64,000 nucleotides of DNA, from positions 124,916 through 188,915 of the forward strand of contig NZ_JAATVU010000003.1 in the NCBI RefSeq assembly GCF_013184745.1. The letters run 5' to 3'. Origin of the DNA: Mangrovicoccus sp. HB161399 (lineage in GTDB: Bacteria; Pseudomonadota; Alphaproteobacteria; Rhodobacterales; Rhodobacteraceae). The number at the start of each line of letters is the position of its first letter. Position 1 is the first letter of the stretch. Under the pieces are notes generated by a model. It was given only the letters and a program-made list of their open reading frames with translations, was not told the origin of the DNA and did no database searches. Positions 1 through 7,599 of this stretch are shown here, one piece after another. A program made the translations under genes and the position numbers.

Positions 1-431
1 TGGCTCAGCGTGGTGTTTGCCCGCGAGGTCGACTCGCGGTAGTGGCGCACCAGCGGCTCCATCGCCTCCCAGTCCGGGAAGCGCGCCTTGCGCGCCAGCT
101 TCATCTGGGAAATCACGTCGCCGCGCCCGAACAGGTCCAGCATGAAGTGCTGCGCCACGCCGGTATATTCCATGTCGCCGCAATCATGCCGCCCGCGGAA
201 GCGGACATAGGCCGGGATCAGCATGGCCTCGCCCGGTTCCAGCGTGAATTCGTCCTCGCCGATCCAGTAGCGGCCGCTGCCCGTCAGCGGCATCACCAGG
301 TCGTGCACCGGGTTCAGCTTGTCGATCCGCCAGCGCGCATTGTGGCGCATCTTGATCGCCGAGCGGGCCAGCCGGAGCGACAGCGAACGCATCGGCATGA
401 GCGAGAGCGGGAAATGTTCGGTTTTCTCCAT
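1..431 (-). CDS. AraC-type transcriptional regulator, N-terminal part (cut by window edge)
   Basis: The visible 143 residues begin MEKTEHFPLSLMPMRS and carry an N-terminal cupin-like sugar-sensing domain: a beta-rich stretch with GSGRYWIGEDEFTLEPGEA and AMLIPAYVRFRGRHD, as in AraC_binding proteins. The C-terminal helix-turn-helix half lies beyond the window, so the family is inferred from the sensor half and from position. The gene is divergent from the pectin-oligomer transport operon, which makes it the likely local regulator of that operon. The start is an ATG at 431 with a short purine stretch upstream. A free-standing cupin protein is the alternative. Family assignment is fairly likely; the ligand (an oligogalacturonide or its breakdown product) is inference. 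Confidence 0.6.
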   Translation of the reverse strand, partial: MEKTEHFPLSLMPMRSLSLRLARSAIKMRHNARWRIDKLNPVHDLVMPLTGSGRYWIGEDEFTLEPGEAMLIPAYVRFRGRHDCGDMEYTGVAQHFMLDLFGRGDVISQMKLARKARFPDWEAMEPLVRHYRESTSRANTTLS

Positions 432-481
432 CTTTTTATCCCATACCCGGCATGTTACCTCCCATGCAAGCTGGAATACCC

Positions 482-497
482 TGATTTCATGGAATCA
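482..497. promoter_or_regulatory. Near-perfect 16-bp palindrome, candidate operator
   Basis: TGATTTCATGGAATCA is symmetric around CATG with one mismatched pair. It lies between the divergent AraC-type gene and the tog operon, about 50 bases before the regulator start. Position and symmetry suggest a regulator site; no binding protein can be named. Confidence 0.35.
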
Positions 498-602
498 TAA
501 CCATGAGTCCCGGGCGGGGGAGCCCGGTCCAAGGGAGGAGCTTCAGGCGCGTGGACCGCCCGGCAATGCCGGGGCGGGATCCGTGCAGCCGCCGTCATCA
601 CC

Positions 603-728
603 ATGACCCAGTCCGACGACAGAACACCGTTCCGCGGGGCCCGCGAGGGCAGTCCCGGCGGATCCCGAGACGCATTCCGGGCAGGCCCTGCCGCCCGGAT
701 CGCCCGAAACCGGAAAGGAGCCGCATGA
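603..728 (+). CDS. Possible 41-residue leader peptide or displaced N-terminus of TogM
   Basis: An ATG at 603 opens 41 codons rich in Arg, Gly and Ala (MTQSDDRTPFRGAREG...) that end in a TGA overlapping the togM ATG at 725 in the classic ATGA arrangement. The peptide is hydrophilic and basic, like the cytoplasmic N-terminal tail many sugar-ABC permeases have, and the annotated TogM lacks such a tail. It could be a leader coupled to togM, a tail separated by a one-base frameshift, or chance. A strong ribosome-binding-like GGGAGGAG at 532-539 lies too far upstream to serve it directly. The rest of 432-724 shows a small GC hairpin (510-527) and no other gene. Confidence 0.25.
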   Translation: MTQSDDRTPFRGAREGSPGGSRDAFRAGPAARIARNRKGAA

Positions 729-1612
729 TGGGTGGCGAAAGCAAATGGATGGGGCTGTGGTACGTGTCGCCCTACGTGATCGGGCTTCTGCTGTTCACGG
801 CCTTCCCCTTCCTCGCATCCTTCTATCTCAGCTTCACCGACTATGACCTGCTGAACAAGCCCGAATGGGTCGGGCTGCACAATTACGAGAAGCTCTTCAC
901 CCGCGACCGGACCTTCGACAAGTCGCTGAAGGTGACGCTGATCTACGTCTTCACCACGGTGCCGCTGAAGCTGGCCTTCGCGCTGTTCATCGCGGTCGTG
1001 CTGAACTACCGGCTGAAGGCGATCAACCTGTTCCGCACCGCCTATTACGTGCCATCGATCCTCGGCGGCTCGGTCGCGATCGCGGTGCTGTGGCGCTACA
1101 TCTTCGCCGATACCGGCCTGGTGAACATCATGCTGGGCAGCCTCGGCATGGAGCCGATCAACTGGTTCGGCGATCCCGAGAACGCGCTGTTCACCATCAC
1201 GCTGCTGCGCTGCTGGCAGTTCGGCTCGGCCATGGTGATCTTCCTTGCCGCGCTGCAATCGGTCGACAAGTCGCTCTACGAAGCCGCCGCGATCGACGGG
1301 GCGGGACCCTGGAAGATCTTCCGCCACATCACGCTGCCGCTGATCACCCCGGTGATCTTCTTCAACCTGATCATGCAGACGGTGCAGGCGTTCCAGGAAT
1401 TCAACGGCCCCTACATCATCACCGACGGCGGCCCGATGAAATCCACCTACCTGCTGCCGCTCTACATCTATGACAAGGCCTTCAAGAGCTTCGACATGGG
1501 CTATGCCTCCGCCATCGCCTGGGTGCTCTTCGCCATCATCATGGTCCTGACCCTCATCGCGTTCTGGTCGTCGAAGAAGTGGGTCTACTACGCCGGCGAC
1601 AAGAGGAGCTGA
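725..1612 (+). CDS. togM: Oligogalacturonide-type sugar ABC transporter permease (TogM/MalF-like)
   Basis: This is a 295-residue inner-membrane permease with about six hydrophobic segments, the first at roughly residues 9-33. The EAA loop that docks on the ATPase is at about 185-205 (EAAAIDGAGPWKIFRHITLP). The start was set at 725 because AAAGGAG precedes it; the open frame extends upstream to 503, but that part is low-complexity and not membrane-like. It is followed after 4 bases by togN and belongs to a togMNAB-like set whose neighbours are pectin enzymes, so the imported sugar is probably oligogalacturonide or a rhamnogalacturonan oligomer. The family (carbohydrate ABC permease, CUT1 class) is certain; the substrate rests on context. 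Confidence 0.85.
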   Translation: MMGGESKWMGLWYVSPYVIGLLLFTAFPFLASFYLSFTDYDLLNKPEWVGLHNYEKLFTRDRTFDKSLKVTLIYVFTTVPLKLAFALFIAVVLNYRLKAINLFRTAYYVPSILGGSVAIAVLWRYIFADTGLVNIMLGSLGMEPINWFGDPENALFTITLLRCWQFGSAMVIFLAALQSVDKSLYEAAAIDGAGPWKIFRHITLPLITPVIFFNLIMQTVQAFQEFNGPYIITDGGPMKSTYLLPLYIYDKAFKSFDMGYASAIAWVLFAIIMVLTLIAFWSSKKWVYYAGDKRS

Positions 1613-1616
1613 TCCA

Positions 1617-2525
1617 ATGGCCGCCATTACCGACATTCCTGTCGCGAAAAGTCCCGAACCGCCCACCGCCATCGAGCTGAAGCACCGCCGCCAGGCCCTG
1701 CGTTCCTCGATCCTGCGCTACGGCCTTCTGACCATCGTCGGTCTGATCATGATCTACCCGCTGATCTGGCTGATCGGCGCTTCCTTCAAGACCAATGCCG
1801 AGATGTTCTCCTCGGCCGGGTTCTGGCCTAAGGAGCCGACGCTCTCGGGCTATATCGAGGGCTGGCAGACTTCGACGCCCTACACGTTCGGCAAGTTCTT
1901 CGTGAACACGCTGTGGATCATCATTCCCAAGACCATCGGGACGGCGATCTCCTGCACGCTGGTGGCCTACGGCTTCGCCCGCTTCGAATTCCCGGGGAAG
2001 AAGTTCCTCTTCGCCACCGTGATCGCGACGCTGCTGCTGCCGAACGTGGTCACGCGGATCCCGCAATACCTGCTGTTCCGCGACATCGGCTGGCTGGACT
2101 CCTTCCTGCCGCTCTGGGTGCCCTCGGCGCTCGCCGGCGATGCATTCTTCGTCTTCATGGTGATCCAGTTCCTGCGCGCCATCCCGCGCGACATGGAGGA
2201 GGCCGCCCGCGTCGACGGCGCGACGACGCTGCAGACGCTGATCTACATCGTCGTGCCAATGCTGATGCCCGCGCTGATCTCGGTCTGCCTGTTCCAGTTC
2301 ATGTGGACGATGAACGACTTCCTCGGCCCGCTGATCTACATCTCGTCGGTCGAGAAATACCCGGTGAGCCTGGCGCTCAAGCTCTCCATCGACACGACCG
2401 AGGCCTTCGCCTGGAACCAGATCCTCGCAATGTCGGTCCTCGCGCTCGCCCCGTCCCTCATCGTGTTCTTCATGGCACAGAAATACTTCATCGAAGGCAT
2501 CTCGTCCGGAGGAGTCAAAGGCTGA
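1617..2525 (+). CDS. togN: Oligogalacturonide-type sugar ABC transporter permease (TogN/MalG-like)
   Basis: The second permease of the importer has 302 residues. A cytoplasmic N-terminal tail of about 35 residues is followed by a first membrane segment (YGLLTIVGLIMIYPLIWLIG) and five more. The ATPase-docking EAA loop is near residues 193-212 (EEAARVDGATTLQTLIYIV). The length and the MalG-type ending (KYFIEGISSGGVKG) are normal for the family. The stop codon overlaps the ATG of the ATPase gene by one base (TGATG), so translation is probably coupled. It should pair with TogM to form the membrane channel. Confidence 0.87.
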   Translation: MAAITDIPVAKSPEPPTAIELKHRRQALRSSILRYGLLTIVGLIMIYPLIWLIGASFKTNAEMFSSAGFWPKEPTLSGYIEGWQTSTPYTFGKFFVNTLWIIIPKTIGTAISCTLVAYGFARFEFPGKKFLFATVIATLLLPNVVTRIPQYLLFRDIGWLDSFLPLWVPSALAGDAFFVFMVIQFLRAIPRDMEEAARVDGATTLQTLIYIVVPMLMPALISVCLFQFMWTMNDFLGPLIYISSVEKYPVSLALKLSIDTTEAFAWNQILAMSVLALAPSLIVFFMAQKYFIEGISSGGVKG

Positions 2526-3652
2526 TGGCTGAACTTCAACTCAAAGGGGTCGAAAAGACCTACGGCAACGGCTTCAAGGCGGTCCACGGGATCAACCTCG
2601 ATGTCCAGGAAGGCGAATTCATGGTGCTGGTGGGGCCTTCGGGCTGCGCCAAGTCCACCACGCTGAGGATGATCGCCGGTCTCGAGACCATAACGGGGGG
2701 CGAGATCCGCATCGGCGAGAATGTCGTCAACGATCTCGTCCCGGGCAAGCGCGGCATTGCCATGGTGTTCCAGAACTACGCGCTCTACCCCCACATGAAG
2801 GTGCGCCGCAACCTGGGCTTCGGCCTGCAGCTGCGCGGCAAGCCCAAGGACGAGATCGCCACGGCGACCGACGAGGTGTCGGAGATCCTCGAGATCGAGA
2901 AGCTCCTCGACCGGCTGCCGAAGCAGCTCTCGGGCGGACAGGCCCAGCGGGTCGCGGTGGGCCGCGCGCTGATCAAGCATCCGGACGTCTTCCTCTTCGA
3001 CGAGCCGCTGTCGAACCTCGATGCGAAGCTGCGCGCCGCGATGCGGGTGCGGATCACCGACCTGCACAAGCGGCTGAAGGCCGAGGGACGCCCGGCGACG
3101 GTGGTCTACGTGACCCATGACCAGGTCGAGGCGATGACCATGGGCGACCGCATCTGCGTGATGAAGGACGGCCACATCATGCAGGTGGCCGATCCGGTGA
3201 CGCTGTACGAGCGCCCGGCAAACGCCTTCGTCGCGGGCTTCATCGGCATGCCCGAGATGAACCTGGTGCCGGCCGTGCTGACCCGCGGGATCGGCGCGCA
3301 GCTGACGCTGGACGGGCAGACCGTGGAGGCGGGCGACGACCTCGCGCGGCGGCTCTACATCCAGGACGGGCCCGTGACGCTGGGCATCCGCCCGCAGCAT
3401 CTGGGCGTGGTCCCGGCGGGCAGCCCGAACAGCCTGACCGGCACCGTCGCCAACATCGAATTCATGGGCCACGAGGTGAACCTCCACGCGAAGGTCGGCA
3501 ATGCCCCCTTCGTCGCGGTCGTTCCGTCCGAGCAATTCGACCGCAACACGCAGCGCGGGGACCGGGTCGGCCTGACCGTCTCGGGCAGCCACGCGCATGT
3601 CTTCGACGTGTCCTCGGGCGAGAATGTCTCGCTCAAGGGCGCGCTCAACTGA
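2525..3652 (+). CDS. togA: Sugar ABC transporter ATP-binding protein (TogA/MsmK/UgpC-like)
   Basis: This 375-residue ATPase has a nucleotide-binding domain at about 1-235 and a C-terminal TOBE/regulatory domain. Walker A is at 37-45 and reads GPSGCAKST: the usual last glycine is alanine (Ala42). The signature LSGGQAQR, Walker B VFLFDEPLSNLD and the H-loop (VTHDQ) are all present, so the protein should be active. The Ala form is, to my knowledge, found in some alphaproteobacterial CUT1 ATPases and need not mean loss of function. It starts inside the togN stop codon. It would energise uptake through TogMN. Confidence 0.9.
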   Translation: MAELQLKGVEKTYGNGFKAVHGINLDVQEGEFMVLVGPSGCAKSTTLRMIAGLETITGGEIRIGENVVNDLVPGKRGIAMVFQNYALYPHMKVRRNLGFGLQLRGKPKDEIATATDEVSEILEIEKLLDRLPKQLSGGQAQRVAVGRALIKHPDVFLFDEPLSNLDAKLRAAMRVRITDLHKRLKAEGRPATVVYVTHDQVEAMTMGDRICVMKDGHIMQVADPVTLYERPANAFVAGFIGMPEMNLVPAVLTRGIGAQLTLDGQTVEAGDDLARRLYIQDGPVTLGIRPQHLGVVPAGSPNSLTGTVANIEFMGHEVNLHAKVGNAPFVAVVPSEQFDRNTQRGDRVGLTVSGSHAHVFDVSSGENVSLKGALN

Positions 3653-3674
3653 ACATCCAAGGGAGGAGAACAGG

Positions 3675-4934
3675 ATGAAAACGGCATTGATGAGCCTCGC
3701 GCTTGCAACCACGGCCCTGGCCGGGGCTGCCCAGGCGGCCGAGCTGCGGATGAGCTGGTGGGGCGGCGACAGCCGCCACCTGGCCACGCAGGAGGCGCTG
3801 AAGGTCTGCGGCGAGAAATACGGCCACACGATCAAGCCGGAATTCACCGGTTGGCAGGGCCATTTCGAGAAGGTCGCGACCCAGATCGCCGGCCGGACCG
3901 AGGCGGACATCATGCAGATCAACTGGCCCTGGCTGCCGATCTTCTCGGCGCGCGGCGACGGCTTCGCCGATCTCGAGCAGCTCGACGCGATCGACCTGTC
4001 GAACTGGACCCCCGAGCAGCTGGAAGCGGGGCGCCGCAACGGCGTGCTGAACGGCCTGCCGGTCTCGACCACCGGGCGCCTCTTCGTCTTCAACAAGACC
4101 ACCTATGACAAGGCGGGGCTGCCGCTGCCCAAGACCTGGGACGACCTGCTGGCCGCCGGCCCGATCTTCCAGGAGAAGCTGGGCGACGCCTACTACCCGT
4201 TCGAGGGGATCGCGCTGGACGGCACGCTGCTGGTCACGCTCTACGGCACGCAGAAGACCGGCAAGCCGCTGATCGACCCCGATACCAACGAGATCCTGTG
4301 GTCGGTCGACGAGCTGGCCGACGCGATCACCTTCTACCAGAGCCTGGTCGACAACCATGTCATCCAGCCCTGGTCGGACGTCCTGGCGGCAGGCAACCTG
4401 CCGATCCACGAAAACCCGAAATGGACCAAGGGCGAGATCGCCGGCAGCTACCAGTGGGACAGCACCTACTTCAAGATCTCCGACCCGATGGAAGAGGGCC
4501 AGGAGCTTGAATACACCGGCATCATCGACCAGGCGGGCGAACTGACCGAGGGCGTCTACCGCAAGGCGTCGATGGTGTTCTCGATCTCGAAGAACTCGGA
4601 GAACCCCGAAGCCGCCGCCCAGATCGTCAACTGCCTGCTGAACGAGCCCGAGGGAATCGCCGCCATGGGCTCCGCCCGCGGAGTTCCGGCCTCCAAGGCC
4701 GCGCTGGCCCAGCTGACCGAGGAGGGCGTGCTGAAGCCCGGCCAGATCGCGGCACAGGAGCTGGTGATCAATGCCGAGGGTCCGGCGATCCATCCCTACA
4801 TGGAACATCCCGACGTCCGCGCCGCGATGGAAGACAATCTCGAACTCTTCGCCTACGGCGAAATCGACGCGGAAACCGCGGCCGACGAGATGATCTACGC
4901 CATCCAGGAAGCGCTGGACGACATCAAGTCCTGA
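3675..4934 (+). CDS. togB: Extracytoplasmic sugar-binding protein (TogB-like)
   Basis: This 419-residue periplasmic binding protein of family 1 begins with a clean signal peptide (MKTALMSLALATTALAGAAQAA, probable cleavage after residue 22). The mature N-terminus ELRMSWWGGDSRH and the IMQINWPWLPIF stretch are typical of TogB-type oligogalacturonide-binding proteins. The start at 3675 follows a strong GGGAGGAG. An almost identical phrase (CCAAGGGAGGA) sits before matP and in the leader at 529. The gene is last of the transporter set and is followed by a perfect GC hairpin. Substrate specificity is by family resemblance and the pectinase genes next door. Confidence 0.85.
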   Translation: MKTALMSLALATTALAGAAQAAELRMSWWGGDSRHLATQEALKVCGEKYGHTIKPEFTGWQGHFEKVATQIAGRTEADIMQINWPWLPIFSARGDGFADLEQLDAIDLSNWTPEQLEAGRRNGVLNGLPVSTTGRLFVFNKTTYDKAGLPLPKTWDDLLAAGPIFQEKLGDAYYPFEGIALDGTLLVTLYGTQKTGKPLIDPDTNEILWSVDELADAITFYQSLVDNHVIQPWSDVLAAGNLPIHENPKWTKGEIAGSYQWDSTYFKISDPMEEGQELEYTGIIDQAGELTEGVYRKASMVFSISKNSENPEAAAQIVNCLLNEPEGIAAMGSARGVPASKAALAQLTEEGVLKPGQIAAQELVINAEGPAIHPYMEHPDVRAAMEDNLELFAYGEIDAETAADEMIYAIQEALDDIKS

Positions 4935-4946
4935 GGTTCCTCCCCA

Positions 4947-4974
4947 GGGGGGCGGCGGCGTGCCGCCGCCCCCC
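4947..4974 (+). terminator. Perfect 13-bp G+C hairpin after togB
   Basis: GGGGGGCGGCGGC pairs exactly with GCCGCCGCCCCCC around a two-base loop. It sits 13 bases after the togB stop and before the polygalacturonase gene, with no T tract. It is more likely an intercistronic attenuator or 3'-end protector of the binding-protein message than a full terminator. Confidence 0.6.
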
Positions 4975-5002
4975 GCCCATTTCCGCAGAGGCCCGATCCG
5001 CG

Positions 5003-6511
5003 ATGACCGCACCCCGTCTCGTCACCCTGTCGTCCCGTTCGGCGACGATCCTGCTCTCGCCCCCGGGCGCGCTCTACAAGCTGCCGCATCCGGTCGCCTG
5101 GCGGATCAGCCGCGACGGCGTGATGTACTACGAGGGCACGGCCACGACCGCGCCCGTCTTCGTCGAGGACCTGCTGCCCGGGCATGACTATCTCTTCGAT
5201 TGCGAGCTGGGGGATCTGGAATTCTCCACGCCGCGCTGTGCCGGGCTTGTCGATGCCCGCGACCACGGGCTGGAGGCCGGCGCGGAGGACAATGCCGCCG
5301 CCTTCGCCGCAGCGGTCGCCGCCACGCCCGAGGGCGGCACGCTCATGGTGCCGCGCGGCCGCTATGTCACCGGCCCGGTCTTCCTCAGGCCCGGCATCAC
5401 CTTCTGGCTGCCCGAGGGGGCCGAGATCGCGGGCAAGGCGGACCGCGCCGGCTGGCCGCAGCTGCCCGCCCGCGACGGGGACGGCCGCGTCATCGGCACC
5501 TGGGAGGGCCTGCCCGAGACCTCCTTCGCCTCGGTCGTGACCGCGATCGATTGCGCAGGGCTGAAGGTCACCGGCCGCGGCATCCTCGACGGCGGCGGCG
5601 ACCGCGGCGACTGGTGGAGCTGGCCGAAGGAGACCCGCGACGGCGCCCGCCGTCCGCGGACGCTGTTCCTCGCCCATTCCCCGGATGTCGAGCTGTCGGG
5701 CTTCACCGTGCGCAACTCGCCCAGCTGGACGGTGCATCCCTTCCGCTGCGACCGGCTGACCGCCGCCGCGATGTTCATCGAGAACCCGCATGACAGCCCG
5801 AATACCGACGGGCTCGATCCGGAAAGCTGCGAGGACGTGACGCTGGCGGGGCTGCATTTCTCGGTCGGCGACGACTGCATCGCGGTCAAGGCGGGCAAGC
5901 GCGCGCCGGGGCAGGAGGACCACCTCGCCCCGACCCGGCGGCTGGAGGTCGTGCAGTGCCACATGGAGCGCGGCCATGGCGCCGTGGTGCTGGGCTCGGA
6001 GATGTCGGGCGAGATCACAGACGTGACGATCCGCGCCTGCAGCTTCGACGGCACCGACCGCGGGCTGCGGATCAAGACCCGGCGGGGCAGGGGCGGGACG
6101 GTCGCGCGGGTCACGCTGGACCATGTCGTCATGACCGATGTCCCGACGCCCTTCGCCGCCAATGCCTTCTATTTCTGCGACCCGGACGGGCATGACGACT
6201 GGGTGCAGACCCGCATCCCGGCCGCGGTGGACGGGACGACCCCGGTGATCGAGGGCGTCACCTTCCGCGACGTGACCGCCACCGGCGTGACGCTGGCCGT
6301 GGTGGCGCTGCTCGGCCTGCCGGAAAGCCCGATCCGCGGCATCGTGCTGGAGCGCGTCCGCGCCAGCTTCGACCCGGATGCAGCGCCCGGCGTGCCGCTG
6401 ATGGCGACCGGGGTCGCCCCCGCCTGCCGCGAGACCATCCGTGCCGACTTTGCCGAAGTGACCGGTGCCATCGAGATTTTCGAGACGACGAAGGATCCAG
6501 AGCCATGCTGA
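5003..6511 (+). CDS. GH28 polygalacturonase, apparently cytoplasmic (exo-type likely)
   Basis: This 502-residue right-handed beta-helix enzyme is predicted to cleave galacturonan oligomers. All four GH28 catalytic motifs are visible in order: NTDG near 269, GDD near 289, GHG near 325 and RIK near 356 (RGLRIKTRRG). An N-terminal fibronectin-like segment precedes the helix domain. No signal peptide is present (MTAPRLVTLSSRSATILLS...), which fits an intracellular exo-enzyme acting on imported oligomers and not a secreted depolymerase. It overlaps the GH105 gene by 7 bases. A rhamnogalacturonan-active relative of GH28 is the alternative. Confidence 0.88.
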   Translation: MTAPRLVTLSSRSATILLSPPGALYKLPHPVAWRISRDGVMYYEGTATTAPVFVEDLLPGHDYLFDCELGDLEFSTPRCAGLVDARDHGLEAGAEDNAAAFAAAVAATPEGGTLMVPRGRYVTGPVFLRPGITFWLPEGAEIAGKADRAGWPQLPARDGDGRVIGTWEGLPETSFASVVTAIDCAGLKVTGRGILDGGGDRGDWWSWPKETRDGARRPRTLFLAHSPDVELSGFTVRNSPSWTVHPFRCDRLTAAAMFIENPHDSPNTDGLDPESCEDVTLAGLHFSVGDDCIAVKAGKRAPGQEDHLAPTRRLEVVQCHMERGHGAVVLGSEMSGEITDVTIRACSFDGTDRGLRIKTRRGRGGTVARVTLDHVVMTDVPTPFAANAFYFCDPDGHDDWVQTRIPAAVDGTTPVIEGVTFRDVTATGVTLAVVALLGLPESPIRGIVLERVRASFDPDAAPGVPLMATGVAPACRETIRADFAEVTGAIEIFETTKDPEPC

Positions 6512-7599
6512 CCGACTATTTCGCAGCCTTCACGGCTGCCTACACGCCCTACAAGGGCGGGCCCTGGTGCTACGAGGACGGCTGCCTCTACCGCGGGCTG
6601 GAACTGCTGCACCGCGCGACGGGCGAAGCGCGCTGGCTGGACGAGATGCAGGCGCGGGTGGATGCGCAGATCGGCGACGGCACGTCGCTGGCGGGCTACA
6701 ACGTCTCGGACTACAACATCGACAACATCATGTCGGGCAAGGCGCTGCTCTATCTCGGCGAGGTGACCGGCGACCCGAAATACATGGCGGCCGCGGCGAT
6801 CCTGATCGACCAGCTCGCCACCCATCCGCGGACGAAATCCGGCGTCTACTGGCACAAGCTGCGCTATCCGTGGCAGGTGTGGCTCGACGGCCTCTACATG
6901 GGCGCGCCGTTCCAGATCGGCTACGGGCTGAAGACCGGCGACGAGGCGCTGGTCGAGGACGCGATCGCGCAGGTGGTGACCGCGCTGGAGATGACGCTGG
7001 TGCAGTCGACCGGGCTCTACGCGCACGCGATGGACGAGGCCCGCAAGCAACCCTGGTCGGACCGCGACACCGGGCACAACAAGGCGCATTGGTCGCGCGC
7101 GCTCGGCTGGCTGGCCATGGCGCTCGTGGACATCGCGGATCTCGCCGGTCCCGAGCGGTTCCGCCCGCTGGAGCCGCAGGCCCGGGCGCTCTTGGCGCGG
7201 ATCATGGAGCTGCGCGTGCCGGGCGGCATCTGGCTTCAGGTCATCGACCGTCCGGACCTGGAGGGCAACTACGAGGAAAGCTCGGCCTCCGCCATGTTCG
7301 TATATGCGCTGGAAAAGGCCGCGATGCTGGGCCTCGCGGCCGAGCCGCCCGCCGACCTCTTCGACATCCTCGCGTCCAAGGTGGTGCGCAAGCGCGCGGG
7401 CGGCGGGCAGGAGATGGCGGAGATCTGCGAGGTCGCAGGTCTGGGCTATTTCGAGAACCGCTTCCGCGACGGTTCGGCCGAATACTACCTGACCGAGCGC
7501 CGTGTCGCCGACGACATCAAGGGCGTCGGCCCGCTGATGATGAGCTATGCCGCCCATCTGGAGCGCGGCAGCGACGCCGCCGAGGCACGGGTGGCCTGA
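6505..7599 (+). CDS. GH105 unsaturated galacturonyl/rhamnogalacturonyl hydrolase (YteR/YesR-like)
   Basis: This 364-residue (alpha/alpha)6-barrel protein removes the unsaturated uronic acid that pectate or rhamnogalacturonan lyases leave at the non-reducing end. The conserved WLDGLYM segment near residue 128-134 carries the catalytic Asp, and HNKAHWSRALGW near 190 and GIWLQVIDRP near 240 match the family. There is no signal peptide, so it should act in the cytoplasm. Its presence implies that at least part of the imported oligomers are lyase products, although no lyase gene is in the window. Its stop overlaps the pectinesterase ATG by one base. Confidence 0.9.
   Translation: MLTDYFAAFTAAYTPYKGGPWCYEDGCLYRGLELLHRATGEARWLDEMQARVDAQIGDGTSLAGYNVSDYNIDNIMSGKALLYLGEVTGDPKYMAAAAILIDQLATHPRTKSGVYWHKLRYPWQVWLDGLYMGAPFQIGYGLKTGDEALVEDAIAQVVTALEMTLVQSTGLYAHAMDEARKQPWSDRDTGHNKAHWSRALGWLAMALVDIADLAGPERFRPLEPQARALLARIMELRVPGGIWLQVIDRPDLEGNYEESSASAMFVYALEKAAMLGLAAEPPADLFDILASKVVRKRAGGGQEMAEICEVAGLGYFENRFRDGSAEYYLTERRVADDIKGVGPLMMSYAAHLERGSDAAEARVA

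Noticed and set aside
455..1672. Long minus-strand and alternate-frame open frames over the tog genes and most other genes
   Set aside because: They are Arg/Ala/His-rich frames caused by high GC at third positions opposite genes with clear domains. They have no ribosome sites or domains.
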